Positions 25,186 through 35,500 of a DNA stretch of 64,000 nucleotides are shown here, in pieces. Source of the DNA: Actinacidiphila yanglinensis (GTDB lineage: Bacteria; Actinomycetota; Actinomycetes; Streptomycetales; Streptomycetaceae); assembly GCF_900107965.1 (NCBI RefSeq), contig NZ_FNVU01000018.1, forward strand, positions 124,001-188,000, read 5' to 3'. How positions within the stretch are numbered: the first letter of the stretch is position 1; every line of letters starts with the position of its first letter. The notes under the pieces were generated by a model. The model saw nothing but the letters and a program-made list of their open reading frames with translations. It did not search any database and was not told the origin of the DNA. Made by a program: the position numbers and the translations under genes.

Positions 25186-28041
25186 TCAGTCGTTCCGCGC
25201 ACCGTCCAGGAGCGCCAGTGCGTCACGCAGCTGGGCGCGGGAGTTGATGCCGAGCTTGGGGAAGATCTGGTAGAGGTGCGTGCCGACGGTGCGGTGGGAC
25301 AGGTAGAGCCGCTCGCCTATCTGCTTGTTCGTCAGCCCGGCGGCCGCCAGCGAGGCGATCTGCCGCTCCTGCGCGGTGAGTTCGGCGCTCCCCCGGCCCG
25401 TGGACCGGGTCACGGCGTGGCCGGCGGCGCGCAGTTCCGCGGCGGCGCGGGCGGCCCAGGGGGCCGCGCCGAGCAGGGTGAACGCCTCCAGGGCGTCGCT
25501 GAGGTGGGACCGGGCCGCCGACGTCGCCCGCAGCCGGCGCAGGTGCTCGCCGTAGAGGAGGTGCACGCGCGCGCGGTCGAAGGGCCACCGTTCGGTGTCC
25601 GGGACTGCCAGGGCCTGGTCGAAGAGGGCGCCCGCGTCACTGCCGGAGGCCACGAGCGCCCCGGCAGCGTGGGTGTGCATGGCCAGGCGGGGCGAGAGCC
25701 AGGGCATCGACGAGCCACGCATGGCGGCCACATGGGCCGCCGCCTCGTCGGTGCGGCCGGTGCGGGTGGCCGCTTCCACCAGGTCCAGCGCGACCCAGAT
25801 CGCGTGGGAGATGTACGGGGCCAGGGCGCCGGGCGGGCTGATCCGGCCCGCGTGCCGGTAGGCGGCCTCGAAGTCGCCGCCGCCCAGCGCCGTGAGCACC
25901 CTGGGGTGGCAGGCGAAGAGCACGGCACCGTGGGCGCCGCGGGGCGCCGCCCAGCGGGAGACCTCGTCGGACAGCGCGGTGCTGGTGTCGAAGTTCCCCC
26001 GGGCGGCGGCCAGGAGGGCCTGGATGTACTGGAAGTACCAGCGGAAGAAGTGGTAGCCGCGTTCCTCGCACAGGGCGATGCCCTCGTCGGACAGTTCCGC
26101 CGCGTCCTTCCAGCGGCCCGCGAAGAAGTAGTGGAGGCACACGAGCATCGCCGCGCCGAGGTAGCGCCCGAGCGGGGCGGTGCCCTGGCGGCCCCGGTCG
26201 ATCACGCCCCGCATCGCCTCGACCATGTCACCGAGCCGGTCGGGAAACGCCCCCGCGGTGGCCGCGCGGATGACACGGGTGGGATCCGTCTCGCCGCGCG
26301 AGTCGGCGATCAGGGCGTCGAGCCGGGCCAGGGTGCCGGGATCGCACCGCGCGGGATCGGCGAACGTACGGCTGATCAGCCAGGTCAGTTCGGGTACGCC
26401 CGCGGCGAGCCGGTCGACGGCCTCCAGTGCCGGCTGCCACAAGGCGGGCCGGCCCGAGAACCAGCACACCTGCGCCAGCGTGTGCAGGGCGTCGGTCATC
26501 GCGTCGTCAGGGCCGGAACTGCCGGCGTGAGCGGTGCTGCCCGCGTTGCCCGCGTCGCCGGTCTCGGCCGCCTGCGCCGCCTGCTCGCGCTCGGCCGACT
26601 GGATCGCGCCGACCAAAAGGCCGTGCGCGGTGTCGATGTCGCCGTCCCCGTTGATCAGCAGGAAGACGGCCGCCGCGGCCGCGTGCAGGGAGTCGCTGCC
26701 CTCCGGGTTCGTGCTGCGCGCCCCGGCGAGGAGCTGGGAGGCGCCGGCGACCTCCCCGCCCGCGTCCACACCGACGTACGCGGCCTGGGCCAGCCGCCGG
26801 CTCTTGTCGACCGCGAGCGGGCTGAGCCAGGAGGCACGGGTCAGCATCGCCACCGCGCCGATCGCGTCACCCCGGGCCAGCCGGTGGCGCGCCGCCTCTT
26901 CGAGCAGTTCCGCGACCTCCTCGTCCGGTCCCGCAGCCGCCTCCCCGAGGTGGGCCGCACGCCGCTCCGGCTGCCCGGTCAGCGCTCCGGCCAGCGCCTG
27001 GTGGGCCCAGCGCCGGTCACCGGCCGTGGACGCCTCGACCACGGCCGCACCGATGAGGGGGTGGCGGAAGGACAGCCGCCGGTTCGTCGAGTCCACCCGG
27101 ACCAGATGGTCGCGCTCGGCGGGGGCGAGGTCCTCCAGGCCCGCCCGCTCGGCCGCCGCGGCCTCGATCACCGCCATGTCGCCGGTTCCGTCGAGAGCGG
27201 CGACCAGGAGGAGCCCGCGGCAGGTCGCGGGGAGGACGGCGACCCGGGACGCGAACAGCGCCTGCAGCCGCTGGTTGAGCGGCAGCACCGAGGGCAGCAC
27301 CGCGAGGGAGGAGCGCTGCGTGCCGCTCAGCGAGGCCGGCAGCTCCACCAGCGCCAGCGGGTTGCCCCTCGCCTCGGTGATCAGCCGCTGCCGAACGGCG
27401 GGGGCCAGCGCGGGGTGCCGGCTGGACAGCAGCGCGCCGGACGCCGCCTCGTCCAGCGGCGGAAGGACGTACTCGGGCAGCCCGCCCCGCTCGAAGTAGC
27501 TGTCGGAGTGGGTGCGGGAGGCCGCCAGGAAGCCCACCCGGGTACCGGCCAGGCGCCGGGCCACGAAGCCGAGCACCGCGGTGGTGGCCCGGTCCGTCCA
27601 GGGCAGGTCGTCGACGATCAGCAGCAGCGGTGTCCCGGCCGCGACGTGGCGCAGCAGGAACAGCACCGCGGTGGAGACCAGCAGCCGGTCGGGCGGCGGC
27701 CCGCTGCCGAGACCGATGGCGACCCGCAGGGCGTCCCGGTGGGCGGGGCTCAGCCCGTCGAACGCGTCGACCAGCGGGATGAGCAGCTGGTTCAGGCCCG
27801 AGTAGCTGACATCCGCCTCGAACTCCGCGCCCGCCGCGCGCAGTACCCGGATCCCGCGGTCGGACGCGGCCGCGTCCACCGCGTCGAGCACGGCGCTTTT
27901 GCCCACGCCCGCGTCGCCCGAGACCAGCAGGGCGCCGCCCAGCACGGCGGGGTCCTCGAAGAAGGACAGCACGTACCGCAGGTCCTCGTCCCGCCCGAAC
28001 AGCGGTTCCGGCCCGGGGGGCACCCGCGGCGCCACAGACAT
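25186..28041 (-). CDS. large ATP-binding LuxR-family regulator (LAL)
   Basis: A 951-residue LAL/MalT-type activator. It begins with LFGRDEDLRYVLSFFEDP and a Walker A loop SGDAGVGKS near residue 40, followed by LLLIVDDLPWTD as Walker B. The middle (about 350-870) is TPR-like helices. The C-terminus is a LuxR helix-turn-helix: LTAQERQIASLAAAGLTNKQ, then GERLYLSHRTVGTHL. ATG 28041 follows AGGAGGGAAG; longer forms lack a site. One operator-like palindrome lies 144 bases upstream of its start, and two more precede the downstream redox units, suggesting autoregulation and local control. The inducing ligand is unknown. Confidence 0.93.
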   Translation of the reverse strand: MSVAPRVPPGPEPLFGRDEDLRYVLSFFEDPAVLGGALLVSGDAGVGKSAVLDAVDAAASDRGIRVLRAAGAEFEADVSYSGLNQLLIPLVDAFDGLSPAHRDALRVAIGLGSGPPPDRLLVSTAVLFLLRHVAAGTPLLLIVDDLPWTDRATTAVLGFVARRLAGTRVGFLAASRTHSDSYFERGGLPEYVLPPLDEAASGALLSSRHPALAPAVRQRLITEARGNPLALVELPASLSGTQRSSLAVLPSVLPLNQRLQALFASRVAVLPATCRGLLLVAALDGTGDMAVIEAAAAERAGLEDLAPAERDHLVRVDSTNRRLSFRHPLIGAAVVEASTAGDRRWAHQALAGALTGQPERRAAHLGEAAAGPDEEVAELLEEAARHRLARGDAIGAVAMLTRASWLSPLAVDKSRRLAQAAYVGVDAGGEVAGASQLLAGARSTNPEGSDSLHAAAAAVFLLINGDGDIDTAHGLLVGAIQSAEREQAAQAAETGDAGNAGSTAHAGSSGPDDAMTDALHTLAQVCWFSGRPALWQPALEAVDRLAAGVPELTWLISRTFADPARCDPGTLARLDALIADSRGETDPTRVIRAATAGAFPDRLGDMVEAMRGVIDRGRQGTAPLGRYLGAAMLVCLHYFFAGRWKDAAELSDEGIALCEERGYHFFRWYFQYIQALLAAARGNFDTSTALSDEVSRWAAPRGAHGAVLFACHPRVLTALGGGDFEAAYRHAGRISPPGALAPYISHAIWVALDLVEAATRTGRTDEAAAHVAAMRGSSMPWLSPRLAMHTHAAGALVASGSDAGALFDQALAVPDTERWPFDRARVHLLYGEHLRRLRATSAARSHLSDALEAFTLLGAAPWAARAAAELRAAGHAVTRSTGRGSAELTAQERQIASLAAAGLTNKQIGERLYLSHRTVGTHLYQIFPKLGINSRAQLRDALALLDGARND

Positions 28042-28184
28042 CTTCCCTCCTGGTGCGGCCGCGGTACCCGCGGCCCGCGCTTCGGCCCCCGCCACGACCA
28101 ACCTAGTGCAAGCGCCCACCTGCACGGATCCGCCCGTCCCCGCGTTTCCCGCCGCCTCCCGCCGTACGGCCGGTCACTCCCCTG

Positions 28185-28196
28185 CGTCATCCGACG
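28185..28196. promoter_or_regulatory. palindromic operator-like box, copy 3
   Basis: The minus-strand core CGTCGGATGACG matches the other two copies (CGTCrrATGACG). It lies upstream of the LAL regulator start at 28,041, between it and the TetR remnant. Confidence 0.5.
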
Positions 28197-28264
28197 TGAG
28201 CACGCCCGCACCCGCCGCACGAGGCTTCGGGGGCGGACACGGGACCGTGTGCCGCGCCCACCTT

Positions 28265-28981
28265 CGACGGAGGCGGACAGGGAGGACACCACGACGGAGA
28301 TCGTCGGGCTGAGCACGCTGACCGGGCGGCCGATGCCCGCCGGCGCCCGCGGAATGCTCGTGCGGTCGTGCGTCCCGGACCCGTCGGGCGTACGCGTCTC
28401 CTGGCGGTCCGCGGACTCCGGGGAGCCGCCGGCAGCCGGGCAGATCCTGCTCGCCTGGGAACCGAACGGCCCGGCCGCCATGGGCGTGACCGCGCGGATG
28501 GGGTCGGCCCGGTCCGAGGTCGTGCTGGCCGTCCGGCCGTCCGTGCGGGGCCGACTGGACGGACGTCGTGCGGCCCACCCTGGTCGAGGTCAAGGACATG
28601 CACGACGCCCTGCGCCTGGCCGTCCTCGCCCTCGCCGCCGCCGCCCTGGCCGCGCTCGCCCGCGGCACCCGCCGCGGCAACGAGGACAACCTCGCCTCGG
28701 TGACCATCCTGTTCGGCGCGCTGCCGGTCCACGAGAGCGCGGGCGAACTGTGGCAGGAAGGCACCGCCGTCCACCGCCGGGCCCTGCACGACGTCGCCGA
28801 GCACCTGTCGCGCTCCGGCGCCCTGCGCCCGGACCTCGACGTCGAACGCTGCACCGACCTGCTGCGGATGTGCTTCGGGGTCGGCGCCTGGCGCACCCTC
28901 GTCCAGGAATGCGGCTTGACCTGGGACGCCGCCGAACGGCAACTCGCCGCCATGGCCCGCGGCACCCTGCTGCATCCCTGA
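28265..28981 (+). pseudogene. TetR-family regulator remnant, broken
   Basis: Two coding-like pieces in different frames. From about 28,553 the frame DWTDVVRPTLVEVKDMHDAL continues to a stop at 28,981 with ALRPDLDVERCTDLL and AWRTLVQECGLTWDAAERQL, the ligand-domain end of actinobacterial TetR regulators. Before it, 28,265-28,552 has strong G/C third positions in another frame (starting TTTEIVGLSTLTGR) but no complete TetR DNA-binding helix set; TTTEIV could be a scrap of that helix. No intact helix-turn-helix was found upstream, so the gene is judged inactive. Confidence 0.6.
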
Positions 28982-29218
28982 CCCGGGCAACCGCCGCCTC
29001 CGCCGATGCGTCCCCCGACGTGTCCCCCGTGTCCCCCGTGTCCCCCGCTTTCTCTGCCTCCCCTCCGCCTCCCGCCGACGACCTGCCCGCCCTGTGACAT
29101 GCCCGACTCCCGACGCCGCGGGTGAACCCGCCCCGGCCGGCCCACGTCTCAAGGAATACCCCCGTTGACGTGGAGCTTTCACCCACTGTCAGCACCCACC
29201 GAGGAAAGATCACCTGCC

Positions 29219-30085
29219 ATGCACACCGTGTCGACCGAGCCCCTCCGCACGCCGGGGCCGGCCCCCGAACGGCCCGGGTCGGTGGTCGCAGCCCTGGAGT
29301 CCTGGGAGGCGTTCGGCCGCGCCGATCCGGCGTCGGCGTGGGATCACTTCAACGAACGGGTCGACTGGGTCGGCCCGTTGCTCGCCGCCGCAGGGCAGGA
29401 CGCGGCGGCCGCGTTCGACGGCTCGGGCGCCTACGGGCGGGCGACGCGGTCCGAGGACGGCTACCGGATCACCGGCGACTGGCCGCACGGCGCACGCCTG
29501 GAGAGCGGCCTCGGCTGGGTCGTCGTCTCCGCGGAGGTGGCGGCTCCCGCGGGCGGCTCCGCTCCCCGGTGGTTCGTGACGCCCCCGGCCGTCTGGGCGA
29601 GGGGCGGCGTCGATCCGGCGCCGGACTCGCTGCGTGACGCCTCCGTGCCCGAGGGGCTGTCCGCACCGGCGCGGCAGGGGCTGCCCGACGGGGGCACTGC
29701 CACGCCCGACGCCTACCCCGCCGCCGTGTGCGTGGCACTGGGCGCCGCCCGGTACGCCGTCGCGGCGATACGGCCGTTCGTACCCGAACCCTCCCTGCGG
29801 GACGCCGAGTCCGCCCTCCGGCAGGCCCGCCGGGACGTCCTGGACACCGTCGCGGGGTCGGCCGCCCCGGCGACGGAGTACGGCTCCCCCGGCGACGGCC
29901 TGCCGGACGTGCTCGCACGCGCGGCGAACGTGGCCCGGCACGTCGTGGTCGCCATGTACGAGGCCGGGTTGCCCTTCGCCGACGCCGAAGGGGACCATCC
30001 CCTGGGCGACTTCATGTCCGCGGTCACCCCCGTGCTGCAGAACTCCGGCTTCGCGGCGCACTTCGCGCGGACGAGCGGTCGATGA
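29219..30085 (+). CDS. acyl-CoA dehydrogenase-like flavoprotein (short)
   Basis: A 288-residue protein that resembles a shortened acyl-CoA dehydrogenase or the flavin-dependent monooxygenases of that fold. YRITGDWPHGARLESGLGWV corresponds to the central beta domain (normally ..V.G.W.FASG...A.W), and the rest (about 155-285) is helical with a YPAAVCVALGAARYAVAA helix. The N-terminal helical domain is much reduced, so the 380-residue family length is not reached. ATG 29219 follows GAGGAAAG. It lies 49 bases before an FAD monooxygenase and they probably form an operon. Catalytic residues cannot be verified. Confidence 0.5.
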   Translation: MHTVSTEPLRTPGPAPERPGSVVAALESWEAFGRADPASAWDHFNERVDWVGPLLAAAGQDAAAAFDGSGAYGRATRSEDGYRITGDWPHGARLESGLGWVVVSAEVAAPAGGSAPRWFVTPPAVWARGGVDPAPDSLRDASVPEGLSAPARQGLPDGGTATPDAYPAAVCVALGAARYAVAAIRPFVPEPSLRDAESALRQARRDVLDTVAGSAAPATEYGSPGDGLPDVLARAANVARHVVVAMYEAGLPFADAEGDHPLGDFMSAVTPVLQNSGFAAHFARTSGR

Positions 30086-30134
30086 CACCACCGACGACCG
30101 GTCGATGACACCAACTCCCCGAAGGACAGCGACA

Positions 30135-31262
30135 GTGACACCGAATCACCAGCACCGCCCGCGCGTTCTCGTCGTCGGTGCGGGGATCGCCGGTCTGGCC
30201 CTGGCGCACGCCCTGCGCGAGCAGGCGCTGGACGTCACGGTGGCGGAACGCGACACCCAGGTGCGCACCACCGGCGCCGGACTGTATCTGCCCGCCAACG
30301 CCGTACGCGCGCTGGACCGCCTGGGGCTGGGGGATGCGGTGGTCCCGCACGCGCACGCCATCGCCCGGCAGCGCCTGCTGGACCGTCGGGGGCGCGTGCT
30401 GTCCCAGTTCGCACTCGACGAGATATGGGGGACGGTCGGGGACTGCCTGTCGATCGGACGGCGGGAGCTGCACGAGGCGCTGCTCTCCTCGCTCGACCCT
30501 TCCCTCATCCGCCTGGGCAGCGCGGTCACGCAGGCCGACGCGGAGGGCAACGTCACCTTCGAGGACGGCTCCAGCGAACGGTACGACCTGGTGGTGGGCG
30601 CCGACGGCGTCAACTCGGTGGTGCGGCGCGGCGTGTTCGGCCGCACGGAGCCCAGGTTCCTCCAGCAGGTGTGCTGGCGCTTCATCGCCAGGTCCGCCGA
30701 AATCGGGCCGACCGCTGACTGGACGGTGCGGCTGGGGAGTGCCGGACGGACGCTCCTGACGATCCCGCTCGGCGGCGAACGGGTCTACGTCTACGCGGAG
30801 ACCGCCGGCAGCACGCCGCAACCGCCCTCCGGCGACTGGCGGGCGCGCTTCGCCGACTTCACCGCTCCCGGCGCGGAACTCCTGGAACAGGGCGCCGACG
30901 CCTACTTCGCGCCCCTGACCGAGATCGACTCCTCGGACTGGACGCGCGGCCGCACCGTCCTCGTCGGCGACGCCGCCCACGCCTGCTCGCCCAGCATGGC
31001 GCAGGGCGGCGCCATGGCACTGGAGGACGCCGTCGTCCTCGCGGAGGTGCTCGGCCAGGCGCAGACGCAGGGAGTTGGGATCACCGGGGCGCTCGCCACC
31101 TACCAGGCCCGGCGTGCGGGGCGGATCAGGTGGGTGCTCGACCAGAACCACCGACGCGACAAGGCGCGCGGCCTCCCCACCCCGATCCGCGACCTCACCC
31201 TCCGGGTCGGCGGCCTGCGCCTCTTCCGCGCCAACCACGCACCCCTGCACGCGGAGCCCTGA
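30135..31262 (+). CDS. FAD-dependent monooxygenase (PHBH/UbiH type)
   Basis: A 375-residue class A flavoprotein monooxygenase. VLVVGAGIAGLALA is the FAD GxGxxG loop, VVGADGVNSVVR the DG motif and VLVGDAAHACSPSMAQGG the GD motif. Substrate range in this group is wide (aromatic hydroxylation, antibiotic tailoring, zeaxanthin-type epoxidation). GTG 30135 is preceded by GAAGGACAG. It follows an acyl-CoA-dehydrogenase-like gene and precedes a regulator on the same strand. A 15-base direct repeat surrounds the stop of the gene before it. Confidence 0.9.
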   Translation: MTPNHQHRPRVLVVGAGIAGLALAHALREQALDVTVAERDTQVRTTGAGLYLPANAVRALDRLGLGDAVVPHAHAIARQRLLDRRGRVLSQFALDEIWGTVGDCLSIGRRELHEALLSSLDPSLIRLGSAVTQADAEGNVTFEDGSSERYDLVVGADGVNSVVRRGVFGRTEPRFLQQVCWRFIARSAEIGPTADWTVRLGSAGRTLLTIPLGGERVYVYAETAGSTPQPPSGDWRARFADFTAPGAELLEQGADAYFAPLTEIDSSDWTRGRTVLVGDAAHACSPSMAQGGAMALEDAVVLAEVLGQAQTQGVGITGALATYQARRAGRIRWVLDQNHRRDKARGLPTPIRDLTLRVGGLRLFRANHAPLHAEP

Positions 31263-31568
31263 GCCCAGGGGGGCGGATTCCGCCGGGTCCCACCGGGGTT
31301 CGCCGCCCGGACGGCGCGGCCCCGCGCACCGTTTCCCCGCCGCCCACGCATCCACGTCCATCCCGCACCACCGGCCACTCCCCCGCTCGCCAACGGGCTC
31401 TTCCTGCCGCCCGGTTCGGCTGCCGCTCGCGCCGAACCCTGGGCCGCCGCCGCGGCGCCGGGGGTGACGAGGGAGGATGCGCGGGTCACGTGGATTCCGC
31501 GGTTGCCGCGGAGGACATGGGCGACGCGGACGACGCGGACGGTTCGGCATGGGGAAGCAGGTGGGCGG
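31263..31568. other. intergenic region, no gene seen
   Basis: Some 306 bases between the monooxygenase and the regulator. No conserved frame or strong hairpin is visible. Confidence 0.4.
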
Positions 31569-32555
31569 GTGCTGGAGGTGATCGGGCTCGACTCGGGGCA
31601 GGAGGCGGCCTATTTCGTGCTCCTGGACGGTGCTCCGCTCCGGTGGGAGGAGCTGGTCGGTCGGAGCGGGCTGGAGCCGGAGGCCGCGCGGGGGGCGCTG
31701 ACCCGGCTGGAGGAGCGGGGGTTGGTGGCGCGGCTGGCCGGGCAGCCGGCCCGGTGGACGACGCTGCCGCCGGAACACGCCATCGAGGTGCTGCTGCTGG
31801 CGCGCGAGCGGGACATCCGGCGGGTGCGCGGGCTGGCGCAGCGGCTGGGCGAGAAGCACCGCGCGGCCCGGATCGGCCAGGGGTCGGCCGCGCTGGTCGA
31901 GGTGATCAACGGTCCCGAGGCGGTGGCCCGTTGCGGGCAGCAGGTGTTCACCAGCGCCGCGCGGGAGGTACGGGGCATCGACGCGCCGCCGTACGCGCAG
32001 GCCGCCGACGGCACGTCGGTCAACTCCAGCGCCAACCTGGCCTCGCGCGGCGTGCGCAGCCGTTTCATCCACGGGCGGGAGAACCTGACCCTGCCCGGCA
32101 CGATCAACCGGATCGAGCGGGACATCGCGCACGGCGAGGAGGTGCGGGTGCTGCCCAGGGCGCCGATGAAGCTCATCCTGGCGGACGACCAGGCGGGCCT
32201 GGTCCCGCTGGTGGCCACCCCGGAAGTGCTGGACTCTGCGATCCTGGTGCGCCCCTCGTCGCTGCTGGACGCGCTGTCGGAGCTGTTCGAGACGCTGTGG
32301 CAGCAGGCGCAGCCCTACATCCTGGACGACGCGGGGCCGTTGCCCGACGGTGACGGGCCGACATCGGACGAGCGCCGCATCCTGTCGCTGCTGGCGGTCG
32401 GGCTGTCGGACGAGGCGATCGCCCGCCAACTGGGCCTCGGGCTGCGGACGGTGCAGCGGCGGGTGCGGGCGCTGCTGGAACGGCTGGGCGCGTCGAGCCG
32501 CTTCCAGGCCGGGGTGCTGGCGGCCGACCGCGGGTGGTGGCGGCCGCGGGAGTGA
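31569..32555 (+). CDS. TrmB-LuxR type transcriptional regulator
   Basis: A 328-residue regulator with a winged-helix TrmB-like N-terminus (AAYFVLLDGAPLRWEELV, then GALTRLEERGLVARL) and a C-terminal LuxR helix-turn-helix (DERRILSLLAVGLSDEAIAR, GLRTVQRRVRALLERL). The middle resembles the phospholipase-D-like ligand part of TrmB proteins. This architecture is common in Streptomyces, where the cognate signals are mostly unknown. GTG 31569 is favoured because homology starts there and GAAGCAGG is upstream; an in-frame GTG/ATG-bearing extension to 31,464 is not convincing. A hairpin overlaps its stop codon. Confidence 0.88.
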   Translation: MLEVIGLDSGQEAAYFVLLDGAPLRWEELVGRSGLEPEAARGALTRLEERGLVARLAGQPARWTTLPPEHAIEVLLLARERDIRRVRGLAQRLGEKHRAARIGQGSAALVEVINGPEAVARCGQQVFTSAAREVRGIDAPPYAQAADGTSVNSSANLASRGVRSRFIHGRENLTLPGTINRIERDIAHGEEVRVLPRAPMKLILADDQAGLVPLVATPEVLDSAILVRPSSLLDALSELFETLWQQAQPYILDDAGPLPDGDGPTSDERRILSLLAVGLSDEAIARQLGLGLRTVQRRVRALLERLGASSRFQAGVLAADRGWWRPRE

Positions 32556-32570
32556 GCTCCCGCGGCCGCC
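32539..32570. terminator. hairpin overlapping stop codon
   Basis: GGCGGCCGCGGGAG and its complement (32,557-32,570) form a 14-bp stem with loop TGAG, which includes the TGA of the upstream regulator. It separates convergent genes. Confidence 0.75.
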
Positions 32571-32591
32571 CGGTGCACCCGGCGGGCCCGG

Positions 32592-35500
32592 TTACGGGAG
32601 CGGGGCCAGCGTGAAGTCCGCTGTGACGCCACCTCCCTTGATCAGGGAGAGCGTGCGGGTGGCGGGCCGGTATCCGTCGGCGGCGGCGATCACGGTGAGC
32701 TTGCCGTCGGAGACCGGCCGCCACAGCCGGTAGCCGCCGTCGGCGCCCGTGATGAGAGTGGTGTCGCCGTTCTTGCTGTCCACCTCGACGACGGCGCCGG
32801 GCAGCGGCACGGTGCCACTTGCCGTCTGCCCGGTGATCGTGCCGGACAGCTCACCCCAGCCGGCCGGCGCGGTCACCGACATGGTCAGCGGCACGGTGAG
32901 CGACGCGTAGGGCGAGTCGCTGTCGACGACGAGGGCGGCGCGGTGGTCGCCGTAGTCGGCGGCGCCCATCGCGGTGGCGTCCAGGGTGATCTTGACGGTG
33001 GTGGAGGCACCGGCCTTGAGGGTGAGGGAGTTCGCGCTCTCCGACATCCAGGGCACGTCGGCGTGCGGCGCGTCCCAGCCGGGCAGTTGGAGTGCGCTGT
33101 CCATCGGGGCGCCGTTGGCGTCCTCACCGCCGAGCAGGTACCAGCCGGGCGCGGCCTGGCCGAGCAGTTGCGGCTGCGGCAGGCTCGCGAGGGTGTTCCA
33201 GGAGTCCGACCCGGGGTCGTACGCGTACGCCTGGCCGCTGATCTCGCCGGTCGCCTGGCTGGCGCCGCCCGCCACCAGCAGGTCGCCGTCGGCGGCGGTG
33301 CCGGCGGCCCCCCAGAACGCGGTGGGGGCGTCGGCGACCTGCTTCCAGGTGCCGGTGGCGGTGTCGAGGCGGTAGGTGTGCTGCGAGTCCGTGCCGGCTC
33401 CGTCGAGCGGCTCGTAGGAGCCGCCCGCGCAGGTCAGTACGGAGTCGACGGTGCCGCAGGCGGCGTAGGAGACGGGTTCGGGGTAGCGCGTGCCGGTGCT
33501 CCAGGTGTCGTCGGCGGGGTTGTAGACCTGCACGTCGGTGGTGCCGCAGCCGACGGAGAAGTCGCAGCCGCCGATGACGTACAGCCGGTCGCCGGCCACG
33601 CCGAACGCCGAACCGCCGTAGCCGAGGGGTGCGTCGGCGATCTGCGACCAGGTGTCGGTGACCGGGTCGTAGACCTCGCCGCCGCGGATGCCGTGGCCGG
33701 ACTCGTCGCGTCCGCCGACGACGTAGAGCTTGCCGCGGATGAACCCGTAGGCGGGCGAGTCGCGTTTGGTGACCGGGGAGGCCAACTGCTTCCAGGTGCC
33801 GGTGGCCTGGTCGTAGGAGCGGAAGTCGGTGGTCCAGCGGCCGTCGGCGCCGACGCCCAGGCCCTCGTAGAGGACCCCGCCGTTCACCGCCGCCACACCG
33901 CCGAAGGAGGACGCGGGCAGGTTGGCGAGCGACTGCCAGCCCTGGGCCGAGGTGGCCGCGGCGGCGTGCGTGGTGAGGTCGGCGGTCGGTCCCTCGGGCC
34001 GTCCGCTGCCGCCGGGTTGGGCCGCCGCCGCGCCGGAGGACGCGGTCAGCGGGGTGATGTCGGTGTGCGCGGTGACGGCGGGCGCCGAGGAACTGCCCAC
34101 CGAGGGCGACCCGTTCTGCTCGCCGAGGGAGAAGGTGACGGGTGAGCCGCCGGTGTTGGTGAGGGTGAGCTTGGCGGTGCGGCTGCTGCCCCAGGCCACG
34201 GAGGTCGACAGGGCGGTCTCGGCGGTCGCCAGCCGGGCCGGGTGGAGTGCGAAGTCGGCGGCCGTGGCGTGGTCCGCGGTGACGGTGGCCTTGGTGGTGG
34301 TGTCGGGGTAGCCGAAGGCCGGCAGTCCGGCGGTGACCGGCGGTTTGCCGGTCCGGTCGGTGTAGAGCCAGTAGACGCCGTCGCCGACCGCCGGGTCGCC
34401 GGGCGACGCGATGGTGCGGGCGGTGGCGGCGGGCGCGGCCGTGGGGTCGGCGCCGGCCGGGACGGTCAGGACCGCGCCGGTGACGCCGGCGCCGGTGTTG
34501 GCGTCGGTGACGCGGCCGGTCAGGAGGCCACCGTGCAGGGCGGTCAGCGCCCGGGTGCCGATGGCGACGTCGTCGATCTCCCAGATGCCGGTGAGGCTGC
34601 CGGTGAAGTGGAAGCGGACCTGGACGGACTTGTCGCCGGCGTAGGAGTCCAGCGGCACGCTCTGGTGCGAGGGGCCGGGAAGGATGTCCTCGTGGTGCCA
34701 CACGGTGGTCCAGGTGCTGCCGCCGTCGGTGCTGACGTCGACGTCGGCGGTCGCGTCCGACAGCCGGTAGTCGGAGGGCAGCGCGGTCTCGAAGTCCAGC
34801 TCCGGGGTGTGTTCGGCGCTGAAGTCGTAGACAGGGCTGGTGAGTTCAGTGTCGACCGGGGCCCAGCCGTCGGCGAAGTCGTCGACGATCGCGAAGTGCC
34901 CGGCGCCGCCGGTGCGGTTGCCGCGGTTCAGCGGGTCGTCGAACTGCCAGCCGCCGGCCGGGGTGTTGTCCTTCACCGTCCAGCCCGCGGGAGTGGTCGC
35001 GGCGTCGAAGTGCTGCTGCCCGCCGCCGTGGTAGGAGATCGCGTAGCCGGCCGGCAGGGTGCCGGAGCTGTTCAGCGCGGGTTCGAGGTCGACGCCGCCG
35101 AGCGCGGTGGAGCCGACGTGGACCTGGTGGGTGAGCGGCTGGTAGCCGGGCTCCAGCGGGGTGACCTGGAGGGTGTAGTCCCGGTTCATCGGGACGGTGA
35201 GCCGGTAGGCGCCGGTGGCCGGATCGCTGAACGTCTGGCCGGGCACGCCGTCCACGGTGATGCGGGCGTAGACGCCCCAGGAGTGGGCGCTGTCCCCGAT
35301 GGTGCCGGAGATCTGCTCGGCGGGCACGGCGGTGAGGCTCACGTCCTCGGTGAGGTCGGTCCCGTCGGGCAGGTCGAGGGTGCCCAGGTCACGGTCGGCG
35401 TAGCCGAAGGCGCCGGCGTGCGCGGCGTAGGAGCCGGCCGGGACGTCGATCCGGTAGGTGCCGTCGGAGCCGGTGGTGACCTGGTGGTCCCCGATGTCGA

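Noticed and set aside
25156..29097. A plus-strand open frame of 1,313 codons through the LAL regulator
   Set aside because: Antisense shadow of the LuxR-type gene, apart from its last 250 codons, which cover the TetR remnant region in a wrong frame.
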